16,476 bases of DNA from DATKZH01 sp964505295 (GCA_964505295.1 CAZDHR010000125.1:1-16476); one strand, 5' to 3'. Shown: positions 7,148 to 14,370, numbered from the stretch's first letter. Notes: generated from the letters alone by a model not told the origin. A program made the numbers and translations.

Positions 7148-8558
7148 GAGGGTGACTCTCCCGAACACTGGCTGGTGAGACCTGAATGAAGCGCGCGTCG
7201 GTGCGCAGCTCATCGATGGTCCGAGTTCCGCAATAACCCATGCCTGCTCGCAGCCCCCCCACGAGCTGATATACGAAAGGCCCTAAAAGACCCTTGAACG
7301 GCACGCGTCCTTCCACCCCTTCGGGAACGAGCTTGTCTCGCTTGCGGTCGCCGGTCTGGCGGTACCGTTCGCCGGAGCCGTGCACCATAGCTCCCAGTGA
7401 GCCCATTCCCCGATAGACCTTGAACGTCCGTCCTTGGTAGAGGATCCGATCGCCGGGGCTCTCTTCCAATCCGGCGAACAACCCTCCCATCATCACCACG
7501 TGGGCGCCTGCCGCGATTGCCTTGGTCAGGTCGCCGGAGTATCGGATGCCGCCGTCGGCCACCACGGGCGTCCCGGAGTCTTCCGCGGCCTGGGCTACCC
7601 GATAGATCGCGGTGATCTGGGGTACCCCAACGCCGGAAATGATCCGCGTCGTGCAGATCGATCCGGGACCGATGCCGACCTTGACGGCGTCCGCCCCCGC
7701 GGCGATCAACTCCCGGCATCCCTCTGCGGTCGCCACGTTTCCCGCGACGACGTCAATATCCCATTGCTCCTTGATTTTCTTGACGGTCTCGATGACGTTG
7801 GCCGAATGCCCGTGTGCGCTATCGACCACCAGGACATCCACGTCCTCCTCAATCAGCCGGCCCACCCGCTCGTAGTCGTGGACCCCGACGGCTGCCCCTA
7901 CTCTCAGTCTCCCTTGCCCATCTTTACATGCGTTGGGGAATCTCCCCTGCATGTCGATGTCCTTAATCGTAATAAGTCCCGTCAGTCTGAATTCTTCGTC
8001 AACCAGCAGAAGCTTCTCCACCTTTTTTTTCATCAAAATCTTCTCAGCTTGCTCAAGCGTTACGGTCCCCGTTGCCGTCACTAGATTCTCACGGGTCATC
8101 ACCTCCGAGACGCGGAGGTCGCCGTCCTCGAGGAATCGCAGGTCGCGGCGCGTGAGGATGCCCTCCAGGTGCCCGTCAGGCCGGGTGATCGGGATTCCGG
8201 ACACGTTGACCTGATCCATCAGCTCTCGGGCCTGGCTGGCCGTAGCATCGGGGGGGAGCGTGGCCGGATTGGGGATGATCCCGTTCGCGCTCCGCTTCAC
8301 TTTCTTGACCTCGTCGGCCTGGGACGGGAGCGACATGTTCTTATGGACGACCCCAATCCCCCCTTCCTGGGCTAGCGCGATGGCCATCTCACTTTCCGTG
8401 ACGGTGTCCATCGGCGAGCTGAGGATCGGAATGGTGAGCCGAATGCGCTCGGTGAGCCGGGTGCTGACGTCGACGTTGGCCGGAACCACGTCGCTTCGCC
8501 GCGGCTCGAGCAACACGTCGTCAAACGTAACGCCTTGGTATGCAACCTTTTCCTTCAT
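7083..8558 (-). CDS. guaB: Inosine-5'-monophosphate dehydrogenase
   Basis: GuaB oxidises IMP to XMP with NAD+, the rate-limiting step of guanine nucleotide synthesis in the cytoplasm. It has 491 residues, normal length. The N-terminus has YQGVTFDDVLLEP and the barrel begins with SSPMDTVTE. Two CBS domains occupy about 98-210 (SGIPITRPDGHLEGILTRRD; KLLLVDEEFRLTGLITIKDI). The catalytic loop GPGSICTTR has the nucleophile Cys at about 302. ADGGIRYSGD binds the IMP phosphate, and the flap carries Arg-Tyr (SGERYRQ, about 398-399). The start ATG at 8558 is supported by GGAGGA ten bases upstream and by the conserved start of the fold. An in-frame TTG at 8594 is less likely because it would lie beside the proposed transcription start. 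A good promoter lies directly upstream. Confidence 0.98.
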   Translation of the reverse strand: MKEKVAYQGVTFDDVLLEPRRSDVVPANVDVSTRLTERIRLTIPILSSPMDTVTESEMAIALAQEGGIGVVHKNMSLPSQADEVKKVKRSANGIIPNPATLPPDATASQARELMDQVNVSGIPITRPDGHLEGILTRRDLRFLEDGDLRVSEVMTRENLVTATGTVTLEQAEKILMKKKVEKLLLVDEEFRLTGLITIKDIDMQGRFPNACKDGQGRLRVGAAVGVHDYERVGRLIEEDVDVLVVDSAHGHSANVIETVKKIKEQWDIDVVAGNVATAEGCRELIAAGADAVKVGIGPGSICTTRIISGVGVPQITAIYRVAQAAEDSGTPVVADGGIRYSGDLTKAIAAGAHVVMMGGLFAGLEESPGDRILYQGRTFKVYRGMGSLGAMVHGSGERYRQTGDRKRDKLVPEGVEGRVPFKGLLGPFVYQLVGGLRAGMGYCGTRTIDELRTDARFIQVSPASVRESHPHDIAITQEAPNYSMEYMFDED

Positions 8559-8596
8559 GGCGCTCGGTCCTCCGTTGTTGCGATGGTTGACCAATG

Positions 8597-8625
8597 ATTA
8601 TGCGGTCTTCCGGCCCAGATTGCAA
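8597..8625 (-). promoter_or_regulatory. Candidate guaB promoter
   Basis: On the minus strand TTGCAA (8620-8625), a 17-base spacer and CATAAT (8597-8602) form a plausible pair. Initiation near 8590 gives a leader of about 32 bases containing the GGAGGA ribosome-binding site before the ATG at 8558. Found by eye. Confidence 0.5.
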
Positions 8626-9389
8626 TTGATGGGGCCGCCCCGTTCGCGATGGCTGCACTGGGAGCCCTCGCGGCCGCCGGGCGGTCCGGCCGAGGGCAAG
8701 CCCTGCCGGCTCGGCCGAGCACGGAGACGGCCGGGGCATTCCTGTTCCCACAACACCGACAATTCGGCCGGAAATTGTGAGCCCCGCTCGGATGGGGTGG
8801 CCCTGAAGCCCTGGCGTCAATTCGCCGCAATGCCGATCCTCGGTTAGCGAAACCTTCTCTGAAATTCGGGGTTTAATCTCGTTGAATCACTTTCCGCACG
8901 TCGTCCGGAATAGCGAGTCGGGGATTGCCTCGGGTGACGATCCGCGGACGGCCCGTGCCGTATCCATCGCCCGGGAGATACCCCCTCCGGAACGCTTGCG
9001 GACGGAGTTTGCACACCGCACGTGAAGGGTCCCGCCCCTGGAATGCTACAATCGGTCCTGGCACCGCCCTCCCCCCCGTATGGCGGAAAGCCAGTCACCG
9101 GACAGGGTAAGGGATTAGCTTCGCAAGAAAGCCGTCGGGTTTGCCCCGGCGGCTTTCTGTCTTCCGCACGAAAGCCCTTCTTACCAGATCTCCCACGCCG
9201 CAATCTGGGGGGGAGGTCCTGTAGCGAGGCACTCCGAGGCCGCCTACCCCGGATTCCTGGTACGCCGTTTGTCGTGACCGCACTTCTCCGATCTGAAGCC
9301 GTTTGGTGGTGCTTGGACCCGATGAATCGAGTCACTGCGAGCCCTTGTGAGAACAATCCGGGCCACTGGGGGCGAGCTTGGCGCCTCCC
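8626..9389. other. Intergenic region without a convincing gene
   Basis: About 760 bases between guaB and the small membrane protein. ORFs here read as Arg/Pro/Ser-rich random translations with no recognisable domains, and I reject them. Near guaB there is a short palindromic motif, ACAATT-N8-AATTGT (8759-8778), which could be a binding site. Two strong secondary-structure elements lie at 9053-9158. I found no tRNA, rRNA or riboswitch that I could name. Confidence 0.6.
9053..9158 (+). other. Candidate structured RNA element (two stem-loops)
   Basis: The first fold has three stacked helices. CGGT (9053-9056) pairs with ACCG (9097-9100), CTGGC (9058-9062) with GCCAG (9090-9094), and CCGCC (9064-9068) with GGCGG (9082-9086). 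Small internal loops separate them, and a 13-base terminal loop closes the fold. The second is a 14-pair hairpin, AGAAAGCCGTCGGG (9126-9139) with 9145-9158, one G-U pair and a five-base loop. It resembles a terminator but lacks a proper T-run. The strand and transcription are unknown. I cannot assign a known RNA family. Confidence 0.35.
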
Positions 9390-9635
9390 TCACTTCAAGC
9401 CCCGCACCCGCTCTCCGTCTCGCAGAATTCGAGACTTAGCAACCACGGCCAGCAGATGATTCCAGGTCCAGCCGAGATTCACGTTTCGGGCCAAGAGCGC
9501 GACGGCGATCGCGTAGCCGATCAAGTTGCAGACGAGGATCGTTCCCATTCCGAGTGTGCGTCCAAGATGGGCCATCAGAAAGATCGCCACTCCCCAGCCG
9601 GAGATGCAAAGGGCGAACCAAAGGGTCGTCTTCAT
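9390..9635 (-). CDS. Small two-helix membrane protein, unknown function
   Basis: This is an 81-residue protein that I do not recognise. Two hydrophobic stretches, FALCISGWGVAIFLMAHLG (about 7-25) and MGTILVCNLIGYAIAVALLA (about 30-49), are predicted membrane helices. A polar tail with several basic residues follows (KSRILRDGERVRGLK). The ATG at 9635 is preferred over a TTG at 9653 because the helix begins directly after MKTTLW, and AGGA lies about nine bases upstream. It lies downstream of, and on the same strand as, the hydrolase gene, but is separated from its stop by about 155 bases containing inverted repeats. Low-complexity translation artefacts in this GC-rich DNA rarely give such clean hydrophobic helices, so it is probably a real gene. 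Confidence 0.6.
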   Translation of the reverse strand: MKTTLWFALCISGWGVAIFLMAHLGRTLGMGTILVCNLIGYAIAVALLARNVNLGWTWNHLLAVVAKSRILRDGERVRGLK

Positions 9636-9709
9636 GAGGGGGTGGTCCTGCAAGTTCTTGGGCTACGCACGGGCCTGTCGAGACCGGACGAACCGGACCT
9701 TCGTGGAAG

Positions 9710-9810
9710 TGCGCTGCGAAGCGGGATCTTCACAAGGAGGACAGGCTACCGTCACGCCGCCCTCCTGTCCAGAGCCTGCTGACGGCCACCGTCACGCGCT
9801 TCGCAGCGCA
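9710..9810. repeat. Nested inverted repeat downstream of the hydrolase gene
   Basis: TGCGCTGCGAAGCG (9710-9723) is perfectly inverted at 9797-9810, where the second arm lies inside the last codons of the hydrolase gene. Between them GGACAGG and CCTGTCC form a smaller inverted repeat. The whole could fold as a branched stem acting as a transcript 3' end. Alternatively, the outer arm at 9710 may be a stray copied fragment of the coding sequence end. Confidence 0.5.
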
Positions 9811-11231
9811 AGCACGGCGTCGCCGCGAAACGGGGCCGTGAATTCTCGACGGGAGCCGCCCGCGGTCGTCGCCGCGCCTTGCGTCTTCCCGTCCGTCGGG
9901 TTGAGCCACTCGACGCGGAGCTCGCCCGGCGTGGCGGATAGGTCCACGGTCACTTCGCCCCCCTCGGGCAGATAGACCAGATACTCGCCGTCCGGGGCGG
10001 CGTGGGCCAGGCAGTAGCCGGTCGAGGCCAGCTTGCCGCGGGGCGTCATGGCGGCCAGGTCCATCTGATCGGCGAGCCGGAGCGTGTACCCCAGGCCCTT
10101 GCGGATCGGGTCCCACTTGGGGTCGAAGCGGTTGCCGATCACCACGCCGTCGTAGGGGTCCATGAACAGCGGGTTCATCCCCCGCAGGAAGCTCTTCCAC
10201 ACCCAGGCCTGATTGCCGCCGATCCCCCAGAGGTGATCGGTGTCGGTCAGGATCACCTTGCTCCCGTCGGCCGCCGGGGGATTGTCGCGGTAGCCGCCCT
10301 CCGGATTGGGCGAGACCCAGTCGGCCGGGCTTTCGAACAGCGTGCGGTTGCTGCCGCCCTTGTACTGGAACGTCATCCCGACCGGGTGCTGCTTGGGCTT
10401 CTCCTTCTCGTACTCGTGGATCCGCTCGATCATGTGGACCTGCCACTCGGTCGACGCGGGGTGGTTCTCGTTGGAGATCTCGTAGAGCACGTTGTCCAAG
10501 TCGTTCACGGTGTCGACGACCTTGCGCACGTACGCTTCCTGAATCGCCGTGACCTTCTTGTCGGCCAGCTCGTGCACCTCCAGGCCCTTGCCGTCACGGT
10601 TGGCGTCGCCGTCGATGCCATTGACGTTATTGCCGGGATGAAAAGGATGGCCCTCCCAGGCGCCTTCGGAGAACTGCATGGCCCAGCCCTCGAAGAGCAT
10701 CACGGAGACGTAGATGCCCCGCTCGCCGGCTGCGCGCAGGCGGCGGCGGAGCCGGTCGAAATAGACGCGGTCATACTTGGCCAGATCGAACTTCGACTTG
10801 CCGTCGAGGGCCTTTCCCGGCCCGGTCCGCGCAAACGGCTGCGGCGCGGCGGTGTGGATGCCTTTGTGCCACCGCTCGGTGTTCCAAGTGACCGGCTCCC
10901 AGGTCCACAACCGGATGAAGTTGTGGCCGAGCCGTTCGAGGCAATCGAGGTAGGCGGCGAAGTCGAACGCCGGCGGGGGATCGCCCGGCCCGATGTCGAT
11001 CAGGTTCGACCAGGTATGCGAGCCGGTCAGATAGACCGCTTTGCCGGTCCCGTCGGTGAAGTAGCGGGAGTTCTTCGGGTGAGCCCGCAACGGGCCCTTG
11101 GCGGGCGCACGGCGGCGGCGCCCGCGACGGGCCTCCGCCGCGGCGGCAGGGTGGGTGCCCCAACCGCATGTCGAAAGGGAGACGCAAGCCGCCGCACGGC
11201 TCGTGGAGCTAAGGAAGTCGCGTCGATTCAT
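9792..11231 (-). CDS. Tat-exported TIM-barrel glycoside hydrolase-like protein with collagen-binding-like C-terminal domain
   Basis: This is probably an exported carbohydrate-active enzyme; the substrate is unknown. It has 479 residues. The N-terminus MNRRDFLSSTSRAAA is a twin-arginine (Tat) signal. The body is a cellulase-like barrel: YLTGSHTWSNL (about 67-77), GHNFIRLWTWE (about 102-112), GIYVSVMLFEGWAM (about 172-185) and VLYEISNENH (about 248-257). Glu255 in SNEN is at the usual acid/base position. ILTDTDHLWGIGGN (about 327-340) follows. From about 405, YLVYLPEGGEVTVDLS, WLNPTDGKT and FRGDAVLAL match the small beta domain often annotated as a putative collagen-binding domain at the end of DUF4038/GH140-like proteins. 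The start ATG at 11231 has GAAGGAA upstream. The reading frame stays open further 5', but that region holds the promoter. Confidence 0.85.
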   Translation of the reverse strand: MNRRDFLSSTSRAAACVSLSTCGWGTHPAAAAEARRGRRRRAPAKGPLRAHPKNSRYFTDGTGKAVYLTGSHTWSNLIDIGPGDPPPAFDFAAYLDCLERLGHNFIRLWTWEPVTWNTERWHKGIHTAAPQPFARTGPGKALDGKSKFDLAKYDRVYFDRLRRRLRAAGERGIYVSVMLFEGWAMQFSEGAWEGHPFHPGNNVNGIDGDANRDGKGLEVHELADKKVTAIQEAYVRKVVDTVNDLDNVLYEISNENHPASTEWQVHMIERIHEYEKEKPKQHPVGMTFQYKGGSNRTLFESPADWVSPNPEGGYRDNPPAADGSKVILTDTDHLWGIGGNQAWVWKSFLRGMNPLFMDPYDGVVIGNRFDPKWDPIRKGLGYTLRLADQMDLAAMTPRGKLASTGYCLAHAAPDGEYLVYLPEGGEVTVDLSATPGELRVEWLNPTDGKTQGAATTAGGSRREFTAPFRGDAVLALRSA

Positions 11232-11329
11232 CGTTGGGTTCCTTCGCGTGCTGGACGGAGTCCTGGGATTCTGGGAGTGTTGGTGTGTGCCGTCTCGGAG
11301 AAGCTGGACGTGGCCTTGGAGCGCCTGAG

Positions 11330-11357
11330 ATTGTAGTGCCGCGGGCGAGCGCTGCAA
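11330..11357 (-). promoter_or_regulatory. Candidate promoter of the hydrolase gene
   Basis: On the minus strand TTGCAG (11352-11357), a 16-base spacer and TACAAT (11330-11335) form a plausible pair. Initiation near 11323 would give a leader of about 90 bases. The -35 element lies inside the perfect palindrome at 11347-11363. Found by eye. Confidence 0.4.
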
Positions 11358-11363
11358 GCGCTC
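11347..11363. promoter_or_regulatory. Perfect palindrome, candidate operator
   Basis: GAGCGCT (11347-11353) and AGCGCTC (11357-11363) are perfect inverted copies around GCA. The site overlaps the candidate -35 of the hydrolase promoter. It lies about 34 bases before the candidate -35 of the divergent toxin-antitoxin promoter. A repressor here could control one or both units. Confidence 0.45.
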
Positions 11364-11396
11364 TCGTCCGGGCCCATGGCCGCGGGAACTCTCCGC

Positions 11397-11425
11397 TTGC
11401 AGGCTTGCACGCCGATGCGTAGGAT
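11397..11425 (+). promoter_or_regulatory. Candidate promoter of the toxin-antitoxin pair
   Basis: TTGCAG (11397-11402), a 17-base spacer and TAGGAT (11420-11425) lie 38 bases before the antitoxin start, placing initiation near 11432. The spacing is ideal and the hexamers are good but not perfect. Found by eye. Confidence 0.45.
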
Positions 11426-11462
11426 AGCAAGGAGGGGACGAACCGATACGAGGAGCCGGGGC

Positions 11463-11660
11463 ATGAGTAGCGGAGTGCAGCAATTGCTGAATTGGTTCGA
11501 CGCGCTCTCCGACGCCGAGAAGCACGAGGCCGCCACCGAGGTCCTGCGGCGCGTGCTTCGATCCGCGCCGGCAGAGCTTCCTGAGGAGTCGCTGGTTGCG
11601 GCAGCGGAAGAGCTGTTTCTGGACCTCGACGCCCGTGAGGCCCGAGATGCCCAGCCCTAG
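11463..11660 (+). CDS. Putative antitoxin of a MazEF-type toxin-antitoxin pair
   Basis: This is a 65-residue acidic, helix-rich protein (LLNWFDALSDAEKHEAATEVLRRVL; LPEESLVAAAEELFLDLDAREARD). It is assigned as antitoxin mainly by position, because it directly precedes and overlaps a clear MazF gene by 14 bases. The C-terminal E-x-LFLDLDAREA pattern is typical of short antitoxins that wrap around MazF/PemK toxins. No ribbon-helix-helix or AbrB-like DNA-binding N-terminus is evident, which is unusual for a self-regulating antitoxin. The ATG at 11463 has AGGAG seven bases upstream. An upstream in-frame extension to 11376 would run through the candidate promoter and is rejected. Confidence 0.75.
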   Translation: MSSGVQQLLNWFDALSDAEKHEAATEVLRRVLRSAPAELPEESLVAAAEELFLDLDAREARDAQP

Positions 11661-11961
11661 ACGCGGGGAGGTTTGGCTGGTCGACCTGGGGCTGGCGGCC
11701 AAGGTGCGCCCGTGCCTCGTTCTGAGCGTGCCGCCCGGCGCCGAGGACCGCGTGCTGGCCACACTGCTGGCCCATACCACCAGCCCACGCGGCTCGCAGT
11801 TCGAAGTGGCGGTTCGGGCGTGCTTCCTCAGGGAAGGGGTGTTCGACGCGCAGAGCTTGGTGACGGTCCCTCACGTCAAGCTGCTTCGAAAGCTCGGCCA
11901 GCTTTCGCCTGATCAAATGGGCGTTGTCGAAGAGGCGGTTCGGCGCTGGCTCGGATTCTGA
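11647..11961 (+). CDS. MazF/PemK-family mRNA interferase toxin
   Basis: By family, MazF-type toxins cleave single-stranded mRNA at short motifs and stop growth when the antitoxin is lost. The protein has 104 residues, normal length. RRGEVWLVDLG (5-15) is the conserved first strand. KVRPCLVLS (19-27) carries the catalytic-type Arg21, and LLAHTTS (40-46) supplies the conserved Thr and Ser. LVTVPHVKLLRKLGQLSPDQM (about 71-91) is the characteristic tail linking to the last helix, where the family usually has D-x-x-(K/R)-x-x-R-L-G. The start at 11647 overlaps the antitoxin's end by 14 bases, the usual coupling in these operons. All key positions appear intact, so the toxin is probably active. Confidence 0.93.
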   Translation: MPSPRRGEVWLVDLGLAAKVRPCLVLSVPPGAEDRVLATLLAHTTSPRGSQFEVAVRACFLREGVFDAQSLVTVPHVKLLRKLGQLSPDQMGVVEEAVRRWLGF

Positions 11962-11980
11962 TCGTGCGGACCGCGCACGA
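11962..11980 (+). terminator. Hairpin directly after the toxin gene
   Basis: TCGTGCG (11962-11968) and CGCACGA (11974-11980) form a seven-pair GC-rich stem with a five-base loop. It begins at the base after the mazF-type stop. There is no T-run, so it may be a weak terminator or an mRNA-stabilising 3' end. The convergent mscS-like gene ends about 100 bases beyond. Confidence 0.45.
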
Positions 11981-12077
11981 CGATCGAGTCGTACTTGGTG
12001 CCGACGGCGGAGACAAGCTCGCCCACCGTTCTCGACCGCGTAGACACTTTCGCCGCTGTAGCGTCCCCCCCAGGCGC

Positions 12078-13388
12078 CTACCCTGGCTCTTCCATCCCCT
12101 TGCTGAGCATCTCGATGGCCAACTGCCGCTTGGCATCGTGCGCCAGGTAGATCGTCTGCGTGGGGAAGGCGAACTCGATGCCCGCCTTCTCAAACTCTTC
12201 GAAGATCCGCAGGTTCAGCCGCTGGGCGTGCTCCATGTAATCCCAGTAGGCCGGCGGGGCGTACCAGTAGATGACGAAGACGTTGAGGCTCTCGGCGTTG
12301 TAGTCGTTGAAGTAGACCCGGGGCGGCAGCTCGTCGCCGTTGATCACCGGATGGATCGGCTCGCGGATGCCCTCCTCCTCCAACAGGTTGCGGAGGATCT
12401 CAACCGCCTGTTGGATCTTCTCCAGCGGCGTGTCGTAGGTGATCGTCACGTTCATCGTCCGGCGAATGGACGGGCGCTGGCCGACGTTCTCCACCGGATC
12501 GTTGACGATCTTCGCGTTGGGGATGGTGACCAGGTGCCCGGTCAGCGTGCGGAGCTTGGTCGAGCGGAGGCCGATCTCCTCGATCACGCCGTCGTAGCCC
12601 GAGTAGATGATCCGCTCGCCCACCTGGAACGGCCGGTCGAGCACGATCGTGACCGAGCCGAAGAGGTTCTTGAGCGAATCCTGCGCGGCAAGCGAGACGG
12701 CCAGGCCGGCGATGCCCAGCCCGGCCAGAAGCGCCCCGATGTCCTGGTCGAACACCGAGTTGAGGATGAACAACGCGCCGATGCTCCACAGGATCGCGCG
12801 GAGCGTTTTGCGGACCAGCGGTCCCAGGCTGCGGTGCACGGCGGACTGGATGCCCGGGGTCAGCCGGCGCAAGAGCAGCTCGACGGCGAAGATCAGGTTC
12901 GACGCGTACCACAACACGGCGAGGCAGACCAACAGCAGGACGGTCCTCTCCCAGAACCCCCGCGATGCCTCCAGCGCCTCGACGTTGGCCACCGCGGCCG
13001 CCAGCCCCAGCGCGAACAGGGCCACGCTGGCCGGGCTCATCAGGCCGGCGAACGCTTGCTGCTGGACCGACCACCCCCGCGCTTCGCACCGCCGCGAGAG
13101 CGCGCCAAGCACCCACGAACTGACCTTGCCGAGCCCCAGCCCCAGGAGGATCGCCAAGACCGGCACCAGCAAGGCCATCCAGTCGGCCAACCAGTCCATC
13201 CAGTCGGGCAACCGGGCTTCTTCCCAGAAATCGGGAAGATCGAACCACGCCAGCCACGAGTCGGCAGGCTCTGCCGGTCCGCCGGGGTCGGTCAAGCCGG
13301 TCTCCTGTGCCAGGACCGGCCCGCCCGCGAAGGCCAGACTGCAAGCAAGCGTCGACGCGGCAAGGAGGAGAGGAAGTCGAGCTTTCAT
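12078..13388 (-). CDS. MscS-family small-conductance mechanosensitive ion channel
   Basis: This is a membrane channel that opens under tension to release solutes during osmotic downshock. It has 436 residues. The N-terminus MKARLPLLLAASTLACSLAFAGGPVLAQ is a signal peptide, followed by an acidic periplasmic stretch with many Trp (WLAWFDLPDFWEEARLPDWMDW split over about 45-66). Membrane helices lie at about 70-87, 112-136, 148-172 and 195-212. The pore helix has LLAGLGIAGLAVSLAAQDSLKN (about 220-241), with the Gly/Ala packing of MscS TM3. The beta domain follows (PFQVGERI; GVIEEIGLRSTKLRTLTG; VTIPNAKIVNDPVENV), then the alpha/beta C-terminus. The start at 13388 is set by the signal peptide; the open frame continues to 13604 but reads as non-coding. 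A weak GGA site lies upstream. The gene ends convergently with the toxin gene. Confidence 0.93.
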   Translation of the reverse strand: MKARLPLLLAASTLACSLAFAGGPVLAQETGLTDPGGPAEPADSWLAWFDLPDFWEEARLPDWMDWLADWMALLVPVLAILLGLGLGKVSSWVLGALSRRCEARGWSVQQQAFAGLMSPASVALFALGLAAAVANVEALEASRGFWERTVLLLVCLAVLWYASNLIFAVELLLRRLTPGIQSAVHRSLGPLVRKTLRAILWSIGALFILNSVFDQDIGALLAGLGIAGLAVSLAAQDSLKNLFGSVTIVLDRPFQVGERIIYSGYDGVIEEIGLRSTKLRTLTGHLVTIPNAKIVNDPVENVGQRPSIRRTMNVTITYDTPLEKIQQAVEILRNLLEEEGIREPIHPVINGDELPPRVYFNDYNAESLNVFVIYWYAPPAYWDYMEHAQRLNLRIFEEFEKAGIEFAFPTQTIYLAHDAKRQLAIEMLSKGMEEPG

Positions 13389-13475
13389 GATCGTTCCATC
13401 CGTCGTTGCCAAGATGGGCGGGAAGAAGGGGCCACGGCGTCGAGCATCGGCCCCCGGCCGTCTCGAACACCCGGC

Positions 13476-13503
13476 ATGATATTCGATATCCTTATCCAAG
13501 CAA
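13476..13503 (-). promoter_or_regulatory. Candidate promoter of the MscS-like gene
   Basis: On the minus strand TTGCTT (13498-13503), a 16-base spacer and TATCAT (13476-13481) form a moderate match. Initiation near 13469 would leave an 80-base leader. The local AT-rich patch includes the small palindrome GATAT-TCG-ATATC (13479-13491), which overlaps the -10 and could be an operator. Confidence 0.35.
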
Positions 13504-13666
13504 GGCCCGCCGTGCCCGCTCGTCCGGGGGGGGCAGACGAGTGTCCCCATCCGTTGCGTCGCCGGTCGGACTCGACGCGTCACAACGGCCCGTTGCCAGA
13601 TCATTAAGATGATGGTACGAATGAACGATGGGGCATCCGCTCAACCTGCAATTCATGCGACCGGCC

Positions 13667-13927
13667 ATGACCGACGAGGCACCCGGTCTCAACCTGCCCG
13701 AGCGTAAGCGCCGCGTCGTCTACTTGGTGCTCGGGGGGCTTTGGGGCTTGCCCGCCCTGATGCTCCTGGGCGGCTACGCGTTCTGGTACCGGCAGTGCAA
13801 GGCGGATCTCGACGCCGAGGTCCAACGCGTGGTCGACCGCGGCGAGCCGCTCAGGACGACTTCCCGCCCGACTACCGGGCCGTCGTCGAGATGCTCCGGG
13901 ATTGCATCAACGGGTGCGACGCGGTGA
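13667..13927 (+). pseudogene. Truncated start of a single-pass membrane protein gene
   Basis: From the ATG at 13667 (MTDEAPGLNLPERKRR) a basic stretch leads into one membrane helix (VVYLVLGGLWGLPALMLLGGYAFWY). Then comes KADLDAEVQRVVDRGEPL. The pattern of helix followed by an E-x-x-R-x-x-x-x-GEP segment resembles the N-termini of membrane proteins I associate with planctomycetes, but only as a start. After GEPL (about position 13850) the frame turns into Arg/Ser/Thr-rich nonsense and stops at 13927. In the next frame a DUF4062 domain continues from the same point. I read this as the 5' remnant of a gene whose rest was deleted. A weak promoter-like pair (TTGCCA 13593, TACGAA 13616) lies upstream. 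An ATG at 13628 is an alternative start. Confidence 0.6.
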
Positions 13928-14352
13928 TCTGTCTCGTGGGATTCTGCTACGGCGCCGAGCCGCAAGAGCGCCCGGCGGAGGAGCCCCGGCGGTCGTACAC
14001 GCAACGGGAGTTCGAGATCGCCGTCGCGTTGGGCAGGCCCGTCTACGTGTTCCTCGCCGACGAAGCGTGCCCGGTGGACGACCATGCGGAAGAGCCCGAG
14101 GAGCTGCGCCGGCTCCAGCTCGACTACCACGACCGGCTGATGCGGCGGGACGAGCTTTGGCACACGTTCAAGTCGGTCGAGCATCTCACGCAGCAGGTGG
14201 CCGCGATCCGGTTCCCCGGGCTGGGGGCCGAGCGGCCGCGCAAGCCGCAGTATTATGGATGGTGCGTTACACGCACCCTACTGCTTTTGCGGGTGATGGG
14301 GTTGGGGGAGGAGGAGATTCGGGCGAGGCTGGAGGAGGTTGTTGGGGGGTGA
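13852..14352 (+). pseudogene. DUF4062 domain fragment, truncated at both ends
   Basis: The frame reads QDDFPPDYRAVVEMLRDCIN, CDAVICLVGFCYGAEP, RRSYTQREFEIAVALGRPVYVFLADEACP, ELRRLQLDYHDRLMR and ELWHTFKSVEHLTQQVAAIRFPG. This matches the middle and end of DUF4062, a TIR-like nucleotide-binding-fold domain often found at the N-terminus of large signalling or defence-like proteins. The expected opening strand (an F-x-S-S-type start) is missing, and no good start codon precedes it. The frame is joined at about 13850 to an unrelated membrane-protein start in another frame. After PRKP, where a downstream domain would normally follow, the sequence runs into a palindromic repeat (14261-14277) and an unrecognised tail (GLGEEEIRARLEEVVGG). 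It is very likely non-functional. Confidence 0.7.
14261..14277. repeat. Small perfect palindrome inside the DUF4062 remnant
   Basis: GGTGCGT and ACGCACC are perfect inverted copies around TAC. The site falls where recognisable DUF4062 sequence ends, so it may mark an insertion or deletion breakpoint or be part of a dispersed repeat. Confidence 0.5.
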
Positions 14353-14370
14353 GGACGCTTCGCGCTTTCC

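Noticed and set aside
9047..9052. TACAAT as promoter of the candidate structured RNA
   Set aside because: Transcription would start inside the first helix, which conflicts with the fold, and no -35 hexamer is seen 17 bases upstream.
8844..9356. Minus-strand ORF of 170 codons in the gene-free region
   Set aside because: Composition is Arg/Ser/Pro/Gly-rich with no domain or hydrophobic pattern, and it overlaps the strong stem-loops on the other strand.
13491..13499. Single DnaA-box-like TTATCCAAG-type motif
   Set aside because: Only one partial match, far from dnaA and with no cluster; it is part of the mscS promoter region.
11964..13607. Long plus-strand ORF (547 codons) over the MscS-like gene
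   Set aside because: It is antisense to a clear channel gene and its translation is Arg/Asp/Gln-rich low complexity with no domain.
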